From Candidatus Physcousia equi (GTDB lineage: Bacteria; Bacteroidota; Bacteroidia; Bacteroidales; Bacteroidaceae), in contig JAGHUD010000076.1 of assembly GCA_018065005.1 (NCBI GenBank), positions 1-39,161 of the forward strand: a stretch of DNA of 39,161 nucleotides, read 5' to 3'. Within the stretch, counting starts at the first letter, position 1. Each line of letters starts with the position of its first letter. The notes under the pieces are model-generated. The model saw only the letters and a program-made list of their open reading frames with translations, was not told where the DNA came from and searched no databases. A program made the position numbers and the translations under genes. Positions 1 through 6,209 of this stretch are shown here, piece after piece.

Positions 1-143
1 ACATCGCGCCCAAAAAGTGTTGCCATCTGTTGACGCGTGAGCCACACTGTATCATTACAGATGCGGACATCAAGCTTAATATTGTCATCTGGTTGGTAGA
101 GGACAACCTCAACTTCGGTTATGGGTAATATTTCGTTTGCCAT
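1..143 (-). CDS. RhuM-family protein, N-terminal fragment cut by the window edge
   Basis: The reverse strand from an ATG at 143 reads in one open frame to base 1. The protein starts MANEILPITEVEVVLYQPDD and goes on with a DVRICNDTVWLTRQQMATLF stretch. That VWLT-Q-MA-LFGRD signature is typical of the start of RhuM-family proteins (named after the Salmonella pathogenicity-island gene rhuM), in which an N-terminal DNA-binding-like region is followed by a conserved domain of unknown function. Only about 47 residues are visible, so completeness cannot be judged. These genes are common in accessory regions, which suits the neighbourhood. The start is supported by a TAnnTTTG promoter element about 40 bases upstream (182-189). 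Confidence 0.6.
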   Translation of the reverse strand, partial: MANEILPITEVEVVLYQPDDNIKLDVRICNDTVWLTRQQMATLFGRD

Positions 144-465
144 ATCGATCTATGTATTCGTACTTGGATTAATTTCGGGTTCAAAGATACGAATAAGTTC
201 TATAAAACGTGCAGGTTGTCGTTCAAGATATATTTGTTGGTCTTTGTAGGTACCAAGCATTGGATGGTACACATCAGAAGCCTGAGTATAAATAGGTTAA
301 TTATGTGCGGCTGTGAGCAGCGGTTAGTATTCGTTCCCTTCGAGAATCTCAGAGTAATCTCTCGGCTCAGGACGGGCGAATCTGGTCTGTGTAACATAAA
401 GACTTGTTATTTATATTGTCCGAGTGCCTGCTCATTCTCCTGCTCTGTGGGTAACTGAGACTGGT
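144..465. other. Intergenic stretch of 322 bases
   Basis: This lies between the start of the RhuM-like gene and the stop of the cyclodeaminase gene. Apart from the -7 element at 182-189, nothing convincing is seen. The short open frames on both strands lack recognisable protein character. No clear terminator hairpin follows the cyclodeaminase stop. Confidence 0.5.
182..189 (-). promoter_or_regulatory. Bacteroidetes-type -7 element for the RhuM-like gene
   Basis: The reverse strand reads TATCTTTG here, matching the TAnnTTTG consensus, 38 bases upstream of the ATG at 143. No clean TTTG -33 box is seen at the usual distance, so this is a half match. Confidence 0.4.
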
Positions 466-1440
466 TCAGACCCAGAATTTCTCTGTCTCTTTAATGATTT
501 CAATACTTGGTACATCCTTATCGGCAACCATCTCATAAATCTTGCTGGCATACACCACATCATGAAGTGCAAGACCATAGTTGTAATCGATGATGCGTTG
601 CTCTTGCGACTTGCGTCCTGGATCGCGACCAGCAAGCACCTCTCCAATCTCGTTGTAATCCTTGTATTGTGGGAAATACTTGAAACCTTTCACATGGTCG
701 GTATCATCACCAAACACACGGTCAAAGGTAGTGTCACAATTCTGAAAACCTCTCATGTGAACAGGTATAACCGTTACTCCTGGTTGGAAGGTCTTTTCGT
801 CCGCAACAAGCAAGCCATTAGCGCTTGTGATACAGCAGATGAAAACATCTACGGTTCGAGCCATCTCGTTGATGTCGTCCACAATTTCAAATTCTACGTT
901 GTTGTAGTTCTTGAAACGCTCGATGAAGAGTTCTGCCTGATCCTTGTATCGGAGAAGCTTCACCTTGAAATGCTTCTCTGGTTCTGCTTCAAGGATGCAA
1001 AGCATTGTGGCACGTCCAGTATTGCCTAAGCCCACCATTCCGTATGTGTCGGCATCATCTTTTCGGAGAGCCTTTGCCGAAACGGCAGCTACTGCACCTG
1101 TGCGCATGGTGGTAATCCAGTCGCAATCAACAAGTGCAAGAAGTTCACCTGTCTTTGCATTATAGAGCATCATGTCGCTTCCAAGAGAAGGAACGGCTCC
1201 TTCTATGCGATGTACCTCTTTTATACCAAAGTATTGTTCACAATTTACCCTCCCCATTTCGGTAGAGGCAGGCAAGAGACAAGGCATGGATGTGAAGAAG
1301 TCATAATCAGCAGGATGCACACTAATCTTTGCAGGCAGTTGTGCGTCCTGCTTCATATTGAAGCTTTCGTAGATCCATGCGACACACTCTTTGGGAGTGA
1401 TTCCAAGCGAGCGTATCAGTTGTTCTGAAATAATCTTCAT
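466..1440 (-). CDS. Ornithine cyclodeaminase / mu-crystallin family protein
   Basis: This 324-residue protein has the length and layout of the ornithine cyclodeaminase/mu-crystallin family, cytoplasmic NAD(P)-dependent enzymes with a Rossmann fold. The dinucleotide loop GLGNTG is at residues 137-142, and the family stretch MRTGAVAAVSAKAL is at about 112-125. Family members include ornithine cyclodeaminase (ornithine to proline plus ammonia), alanine dehydrogenase of the archaeal type, ketimine reductases and SbnB-like enzymes. The sequence alone does not choose between them, and no siderophore or diaminopropionate genes are nearby. The start at 1440 puts a sensible N-terminus (MKIISEQLIRSLGI) on the protein. 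It is a single gene, separated from the mobile-looking island upstream on its own strand. Confidence 0.85.
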   Translation of the reverse strand: MKIISEQLIRSLGITPKECVAWIYESFNMKQDAQLPAKISVHPADYDFFTSMPCLLPASTEMGRVNCEQYFGIKEVHRIEGAVPSLGSDMMLYNAKTGELLALVDCDWITTMRTGAVAAVSAKALRKDDADTYGMVGLGNTGRATMLCILEAEPEKHFKVKLLRYKDQAELFIERFKNYNNVEFEIVDDINEMARTVDVFICCITSANGLLVADEKTFQPGVTVIPVHMRGFQNCDTTFDRVFGDDTDHVKGFKYFPQYKDYNEIGEVLAGRDPGRKSQEQRIIDYNYGLALHDVVYASKIYEMVADKDVPSIEIIKETEKFWV

Positions 1441-1556
1441 TATACTTTATTTTTTCAATTCTTTTAGTGCAGCTATATTGCAGTGCACGAGAGTGGGCGG
1501 TATTTTTTTGCCCTATGGATGGCGCAGCTGTCAGTCCTCCTCATAATTCAGGAACA

Positions 1557-1913
1557 TTACTTGACGTCGCCTGACCAGCCGTGGCCGAGGTCCCAATGGA
1601 TGTCGTAGACGAATTCGAAGTACGGGAGGGCGAATTCTTGGTTGATCATTTCGGAGAGCTCGGCTTCAATAGGTTTTGCCCATTGGCCAACGAAGACGAT
1701 GAACTTGTTGATGTTCCAGGCTACTCTGCCCAAGTGGAGGCCCCACTCCCCGCTCTCCCTTATAGGGCGAGAGTTGTTTCCTTCAAGAGAAGTATGATTG
1801 TAAGTGTCAGATTTCAGAGGCGTCTCAAGATGGATGGTGTGTACTCCAACGGCAGCAAAGTCTTCGATGCGCTTAGGTGTGATTATTTTTGTTTGACCAT
1901 GGGATTGTACCAC
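1557..1913 (-). CDS. Hypothetical protein of 118 residues with a palindromic-repeat insert
   Basis: I do not recognise this protein. It overlaps the 3' end of the upstream gene by 31 bases in another frame, so the start at 1913 may not be the real one. The C-terminal half (WNINKFIVFVGQWAKPIEAE and following) looks like ordinary coding sequence. The middle, around residues 48-60, is encoded by a GC-rich palindrome (1738-1773) related to the insert in the aminotransferase gene at 11.9 kb. It may be a short genuine gene into which the repeat inserted in frame, or a decaying fragment. Confidence 0.4.
   Translation of the reverse strand: MVQSHGQTKIITPKRIEDFAAVGVHTIHLETPLKSDTYNHTSLEGNNSRPIRESGEWGLHLGRVAWNINKFIVFVGQWAKPIEAELSEMINQEFALPYFEFVYDIHWDLGHGWSGDVK
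1738..1773 (-). repeat. GC-rich coding palindromic repeat, single copy
   Basis: The reverse strand reads CTCTCGCCCTATAAGGGAGA followed by GCGGGGAGTGGGGCCT. It has a CTCTCGCCCT / AGGGAGAG near-palindrome and a G-rich tail. The layout matches the two tandem units at 11908-11944 and 11947-11981, where the core is CTCCCTCTC...GAGAGGG with a GGGGGGAGAGGCT tail. Confidence 0.6.
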
Positions 1914-3391
1914 CGGATGTCTCGGCGGAAGCAGCGGGCGAGGAATTCGGCATTCTGCTGGACGAGGGTGCGACCGGCTTCGGGACCCTTGATGTGGTTG
2001 AGAGCGGCATCGGGAAGGAGGTTGTTGTCGAGGAGATAGCGGAGGCAGTCGGGGGAACAGCTGTGGGTATTGACGATGAGTTGGCAGGCTTCGTCGGGAG
2101 CTTCCTTCGGATCGTAGAAGGGGTTGTGAGGCGACTTGATGCCCTTGATGTCGTTGATGAGAGTTGTCTGTCCGTTGGGTTCGAAGAAGACCATGAGAGG
2201 CTTGTTTTTGCGTTCGTCATCATCAAGAGATACAGCGGATGTGTTCTTCATCTTGTGCTCCTGTTTGAGCCACTGGAGATATTCCTTGAAGTTGGCAAAG
2301 AAGTAGATGCGGCGGCCTTCGTTCTTCTGGATGAACTTGTCGTATTGGCCCTCCATGTGATTGTAGTATTCCTCCTGCTTGCGGGTCTCGCAGTAGGCTT
2401 CGTATTGCTCTTCGGGGAGCGAGGTCCAGAGGGAGATGCCGTTGCTCTCGTACTCATTGCGGAAACGGACGAAACTTCCAACGAAGTGTGTAGATTCCTG
2501 TGCTTTGCGAGCGGGCATCGGGCCGAAACTGTCGCGGAGAACGGAGAACTGACTGCCTTGGAAGTCCTCGAAGAGGATGGTATCGGAAGCTACGTTTACC
2601 TTGCGATAGAGGGCGAATTTCTTGTATTCGATGTCCTCAATATCCTGTGCGTATGGATCGTTGTCGTCTTCCATAGAGAAACGAATCATGCGAGCGTATA
2701 TCTCTTGAGGTTTGAGGGAACAAGGCCAACACTGACGACCGAAGGCTGAAAGGGAATCGATGGCGTATGTGCGCTGGTGGTCATCGGCTTCGGCAAGGAC
2801 GGTATCCACCCCATCGGCAATGGCATCGTCCTCGGGGAGGTCGTGCCAGTAGCCAAAGAAGGAGTAGTGCTGGAGCCACATGAGGACGCCCTTTATCTCC
2901 ATGATGTCGGTTTGGGTCTCTTCGCAGTAGAGGTGTTCGGCCAGTTCTTCGTTGGGCTTGAGGCGATCCCAAAGACCCGTCTCGTTCATCTCTGCAAGGA
3001 TGCGCATGGAGATGAGGGTGACTCCTTCGTTTTCGGGATTGATGATGCGACCATCTCGTTCAGCACAGATGGCGTGCCACAGGACGAGTTGGAACTGCTT
3101 GGTGAAGAGGGATGTGGGGTCCACATAATTATATATCGGCAGGAGTGTGCCGAACTTCTGCTGATGCCACTGCATGAAGACTGCCATCTGATAGGTTTGG
3201 CTGAAGTGGTCTTCAAGGAAGAGTGCACAACTGATGCTGGCACGCTTGAGGCCGTTGTCGTCAAGGAGATAGCTAATCTCTTCCTTGAGACGCTTGTATA
3301 TGAATTCTGCCACCTCAGCATAGAGGCGGTCGGTCTTACAGAAAAGCCCTTTGGGGTGTCGTTGGGCTATTGCGAGAGCTGGAATGCGCAT
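1883..3391 (-). CDS. Probable DUF3843 family protein
   Basis: This is a soluble protein of about 502 residues without a signal peptide or membrane segment. The N-terminal third resembles the Bacteroidales DUF3843 family as I remember it: a helical region with ALFLEDHFSQTYQMAVFMQW, then FGTLLPIYNYVDP and a QLVLWHAICAERDGRIINPE stretch. No catalytic motif is evident and the function is unknown. I place the start at 3391 (MRIPALAIAQ). A longer frame opens at 3481, but its first 30 codons run antisense through a duplicated fragment of another gene and are not protein-like. It is one of two long intact genes among several broken ones, the other being the SNF2 helicase. The family assignment is from memory and moderate. 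Confidence 0.6.
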   Translation of the reverse strand: MRIPALAIAQRHPKGLFCKTDRLYAEVAEFIYKRLKEEISYLLDDNGLKRASISCALFLEDHFSQTYQMAVFMQWHQQKFGTLLPIYNYVDPTSLFTKQFQLVLWHAICAERDGRIINPENEGVTLISMRILAEMNETGLWDRLKPNEELAEHLYCEETQTDIMEIKGVLMWLQHYSFFGYWHDLPEDDAIADGVDTVLAEADDHQRTYAIDSLSAFGRQCWPCSLKPQEIYARMIRFSMEDDNDPYAQDIEDIEYKKFALYRKVNVASDTILFEDFQGSQFSVLRDSFGPMPARKAQESTHFVGSFVRFRNEYESNGISLWTSLPEEQYEAYCETRKQEEYYNHMEGQYDKFIQKNEGRRIYFFANFKEYLQWLKQEHKMKNTSAVSLDDDERKNKPLMVFFEPNGQTTLINDIKGIKSPHNPFYDPKEAPDEACQLIVNTHSCSPDCLRYLLDNNLLPDAALNHIKGPEAGRTLVQQNAEFLARCFRRDIRWYNPMVKQK

Positions 3392-3429
3392 GGGGATTGG
3401 GTATTTGGCTATTTTTTCGTTTAATTTTA

Positions 3430-3530
3430 TTATGATTTTCTCAGATCCGCCATGTCGGTGGTGAGTTGGCGGGCTATCCATTGCTTATCATTGTCTGTGA
3501 GGTGGTAGCGATAGAGGGAGAGGAGGGAGC
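3430..3530 (-). pseudogene. Duplicated C-terminal fragment of the hypothetical gene at 5530-6139
   Basis: On the reverse strand this stretch encodes SLYRYHLTDNDKQWIARQLT TDMADLRKS and then stops. The intact paralogue at 5.5 kb ends with nearly the same residues (SLYRYHLTDDEKQWIARQLT). Nucleotide similarity breaks off at about 3530, where unrelated sequence begins, so only about 100 bases of the 3' end are present. There is no start codon and no upstream coding part. It is most simply a recombination or duplication scar. Confidence 0.75.
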
Positions 3531-3556
3531 ATTTCTCCACAGTTTTGAGGAGGGGG

Positions 3557-3943
3557 TTATTTCTCTTTTACCAGTCGTTGGGTGGTTTCGATGACGATAT
3601 GGGGAGTGAGGAGTTTCTCGAAGAGGTGGGTGCCCATGACCTTCTGGAGTTCTGCGAGGGGGCGGAGTGATTGGGGGCGCACGCATTGGGCATAGAGCTC
3701 GGGATCGTAGGTGCGGATGGTTTCGAGGGCAGTATCTTTATCGGGGATGGTTCGTATTTGGTAGGGCTTGAGGGTGTAGCCGGGAACAAGGGCTTCTGTT
3801 TCCTGAATGCCTTAGATGGTCTGTTGCTTGAAGTCCTTCATCCAGAGTTCGAGGGATGGGAGGAGGTCAAGAATTTGAGATACTTCCTCATCGGAGAGTG
3901 ATGAAGGAGTGGCACTGAGAAGGGATCATATGTGGTTGTGCAT
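3557..3943 (-). pseudogene. Decayed DUF2800-like (phage-type) gene, C-terminal part
   Basis: The reverse-strand frame ending at the TAA at 3557-3559 is protein-like for about 125 codons but is interrupted by stops at 3812-3814 and 3926-3928. Pieces in order: LSDEEVSQILDLLPSLELWM KDF, then ALVPGYTLKP, then DPELYAQCVRPQSLRPLAEL and GTHLFEKLLTPHIVIETTQR. This order (a LSDEE-I- segment, W-KD, PGy-L, then a LaeLqK-mG...fekLL segment) resembles the C-terminal region of DUF2800, a family found in phages and prophages. The family match is from memory. It suggests that a prophage or similar element once contributed here. Confidence 0.45.
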
Positions 3944-3963
3944 GGGCTTGATATTTTTTTGAA

Positions 3964-4455
3964 TCAAAACGTTATTCGAAGAATCTTGCCGTCTCTGATT
4001 TCGAGACTGTTCGCCGTGAGCCACTCTTGGGCTTGACGTGCTTCGGCTTCGTTCTTGAATTCGTACCATTGCTGGAGGATGCCGAGGTCTTCAACAGCAT
4101 ACCGGAAACACTTGAATGGGCCTCAGCGATTAAGGGCTTTGTAGAGGTGCGTTTGTTCTTCCTCGTTGCGAGTGTCGGCAAAGGCTTCCATAATGCGGAA
4201 GGACTCTCGACAGGAAATGGGCTCTATCTCGATGAGTTCGTGATGGAGGTAGGTGCGTATTTGGCCCTTCTCCCAATCGTGATAGGAGGCGATTTCGTCT
4301 TCTGTGATTTCGTCCTCTTCGAACATATAATCGCCTTGAATGAAGGTGACTTCGCCAGTGGTGAGATCAACGAAATGGGTTGCACCCCTCTCGGTTGATG
4401 TATGATCGGTGAGAGCGAAAGCTATTTCTGAGAGGAGTGATTGGTTGGTATTCAT
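3964..4455 (-). pseudogene. UPF0158 family gene interrupted by an in-frame UGA
   Basis: The first 110 residues (4123-4455) carry the UPF0158 layout: a HFVDLTTGEV segment, an acidic stretch, YHDWEKGQIR, then ESFRIMEAFA. The frame stops at TGA (4123-4125) after YKALNR. The same frame then resumes without any shift as GPFKCFRYAVEDLGILQQWY and EWLTANSLEIRDGKI, ending at a TGA at 3964-3966. That tail is exactly the expected C-terminal UPF0158 segment (F+-A+-+-GI-+-WYeF). A single CGA-to-TGA change would explain the break. UPF0158 proteins have no settled function. A 110-residue product could still be made, but it would lack the conserved C-terminus. Confidence 0.75.
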
Positions 4456-4472
4456 GATTTTTGTACAGGAAG

Positions 4473-4537
4473 GAGAATCTCCACGTTTTCTTCAACCGAA
4501 GGGTCAGACCCCGCGGTTGAAAAATCTCCACGTTTTT
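4473..4537. repeat. REP-like palindromic repeat, copy 1
   Basis: A 29-base near-palindrome (4492-4520; TCAACCG...GGGTCAGACCCC...CGGTTGA) lies between two direct copies of AATCTCCACGTTTT. It sits just after the stop of the GNAT-like gene and before the UPF0158 gene. Confidence 0.85.
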
Positions 4538-4555
4538 AGAGGAAAGGCTGGAGGG

Positions 4556-5398
4556 TTAGTAGTCCCATAAGACGTAAATGTCAAGGTCGCGGAGGGGCGA
4601 GGGGGTATTGGCATTGAGGTACATGAGACTCCAAACGCGATAAGGGGAGCGGAGGGGATCATCGGTGCAACGGAAGCCGAGGTCTTCATAATAGGATATG
4701 AGATGGAGGGCAGCGTGATCTCTGTCCTCAGCTATATCCACAGCAGAGAGTTTATGCGTGTAATCGTAATCGGGTTCACGATAGTCGCCTTCGAGGTACT
4801 GGTAATGAACAGGCCATGGGTCGATGACCATTATGCCGAACATGTCGTGGTAGGTATCGAGGATACTCTTGAGGATATAGGCTCCCAACCCATGATGACG
4901 GAAGATGCCGATGAGTTCCATGGAATGGATGTAGAGGATATTATTGCTCTGGCACTTTTCAAACTCCGACTTCCAGCGCTCCTTGATGGTGCCATCCTTG
5001 CTGATAAAGGTTTCAACCACTGAATTGTCGCGAGCTAATCCTGCTGTAACCCATACATCATTGAATTGGGCTGCTCGTTGCCAATCGAGAATTTCGATTT
5101 CAAGTTGGCCTACTTTTATGACCTCTGAAGGACGATTATTGATATTGCCATAGTAGCCGAGACTCTCATTGCGGATGATATCGATATGGATACGTTTGCA
5201 ATAGGACTCCTCACACAAGTCATCAAGTAGGGACGTAAACGAGTATTGTAGTTGCAGGGTAGGCAATTCTGAGTCTTGCTTCTCCGTCATGTGTGCATAA
5301 AAATCGTTGGGAGATATTTCTGCTGGAGATCCTTCATAAAAAAGGAAGTTCACTGTTTGTGTCAGGTTCCTCACTATTTTCTTGCTCTTTGTGGGCAT
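4556..5398 (-). CDS. GNAT-like acetyltransferase-fold protein
   Basis: The C-terminal half looks like a GNAT N-acyltransferase fold. There is a strand (NILYIHSMELIGIFRHHGLG) followed by AYILKSILDT, which fits the acetyl-CoA loop region in the pattern R-hGLG-yiL. It is followed by a strand ending in VIDPWP and then LISYYEDLGFRC, the usual C-terminal YE-LGF element. No substrate can be named. The N-terminal 100 or so residues are not recognised. The start is uncertain: 5398 (MPTKSKK) is used here, but a small acidic reading frame ends at 5334 in another frame, so translation may begin further in, for example at the ATG at 5290. A REP-like repeat lies 18 bases after the stop. Confidence 0.6.
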   Translation of the reverse strand: MPTKSKKIVRNLTQTVNFLFYEGSPAEISPNDFYAHMTEKQDSELPTLQLQYSFTSLLDDLCEESYCKRIHIDIIRNESLGYYGNINNRPSEVIKVGQLEIEILDWQRAAQFNDVWVTAGLARDNSVVETFISKDGTIKERWKSEFEKCQSNNILYIHSMELIGIFRHHGLGAYILKSILDTYHDMFGIMVIDPWPVHYQYLEGDYREPDYDYTHKLSAVDIAEDRDHAALHLISYYEDLGFRCTDDPLRSPYRVWSLMYLNANTPSPLRDLDIYVLWDY

Positions 5399-5474
5399 TG
5401 TCTTTTGGAGCCTCTTTTTCTTCAAGCCAAGCCATAGCTTCAGCAAGTACCCATTTTTTGTTTTCTGAATTCAT
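5334..5474 (-). CDS. Possible small acidic protein of 46 residues
   Basis: From an ATG at 5474 the reverse strand encodes MNSENKKWVLAEAMAWLEEK and then a Glu/Asp/Asn-rich tail ending SELPFL. It begins 56 bases after the stop of the upstream hypothetical gene and overlaps the longest version of the GNAT-like gene. The composition looks protein-like, but there is no family match and the overlap makes it doubtful. Confidence 0.35.
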   Translation of the reverse strand: MNSENKKWVLAEAMAWLEEKEAPKDNAHKEQENSEEPDTNSELPFL

Positions 5475-5529
5475 ATTTTCATGCAGGGGGTAGGATGAAT
5501 TAATATTGTGTCCCATATCATGTTGTGCA

Positions 5530-6139
5530 TTATTCAGGCGCTTCAATCAATTCCGACTTTCGCAAATCCTCCATGTCGGTGGTGAGTTGACGAGCTATCC
5601 ATTGCTTCTCATCGTCTGTGAGGTGGTAGCGATAGAGGGAGAGGAGGGCTTCGGTGGCCTTGCGATACTTATTAGTGCGGACGTGACATGGTGCGTGACC
5701 TTTTTCGAGGAACTCGGAGAAGTCGGGAGTGGTTGACCAATTGTCGATGGTGCCGTCGGGTTGGATGGCGAGTTCGAGATAATCGCCCCATCCCTGCTCG
5801 AAGGGCGGGAGAAGACGATTGGGAACGTAGCCCGTGATTTGCGTTATCGGTGTGTGTGCGGCATCGAGGAGCGTGTAGGTGCCTTCATCGCGAATCTTGC
5901 CCCAGATGCGGAGGAAATCATCGCGCTTCCAGTCTTCGACTTTGCCCGTATGGAGGTCGATGATGAAGTTCATGAGGAGATTCTCGGAATCGAAGTTGGG
6001 AATCTGGAAATCCGGTTCCGATTCGAGTTCGTCCATTACGCCATCGGAGAAGGTGACGAGATGAGACTCCTCACAATTGGGGGTCGTATGGAATGACGAT
6101 GTGGATGTATCTGGCGGTGGAGAGGTTTTGGGTGGTCAT
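5530..6139 (-). pseudogene. Hypothetical gene with a frameshift at a five-base C run
   Basis: From an ATG at 6139 the frame reads MTTQNLSTARYIHIVIPYDP QL and stops. One frame over, coding resumes as EESHLVTFSDGVMDELESEP and continues to the stop at 5530. Removing one C from the CCCCC run (GGGGG on the plus strand, 6079-6083) joins the parts as ...IPYDPNCEESHLVTF..., giving about 202 residues. The 168-residue part starting at ATG 6036 could still be translated alone. The protein has no recognised domain; a GYVPNRLLPPFEQGWGDYLE segment looks conserved. A short duplicate of its 3' end lies at 3430-3530. The indel could be a real mutation, a slippage switch or a sequencing error. Confidence 0.65.
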
Positions 6140-6192
6140 GGTTGAATGAGGGTTGATGGTGAATAATTGGTTGTTTGACTTAACGAGGAGGA

Positions 6193-6209
6193 GAATCTCC
6201 ACGTTTTTA
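6193..6209. repeat. Half copy of the REP-like repeat
   Basis: A single AATCTCCACGTTTTT arm without the central palindrome. On the minus strand its TAAAAACGTGG edge supplies the TAA stop codon of the SNF2 helicase gene. Confidence 0.75.

Noticed and set aside
424..1029. Long plus-strand open frame of 201 codons
   Set aside because: It is antisense to the ornithine cyclodeaminase-family gene, which has clear family motifs; this frame has none.
1889..3424. Long plus-strand open frames (286 and 215 codons)
   Set aside because: They are mirror frames of the DUF3843-like gene, rich in Val/Glu/Gly in the way antisense frames of such genes are, and contain no recognisable domain.
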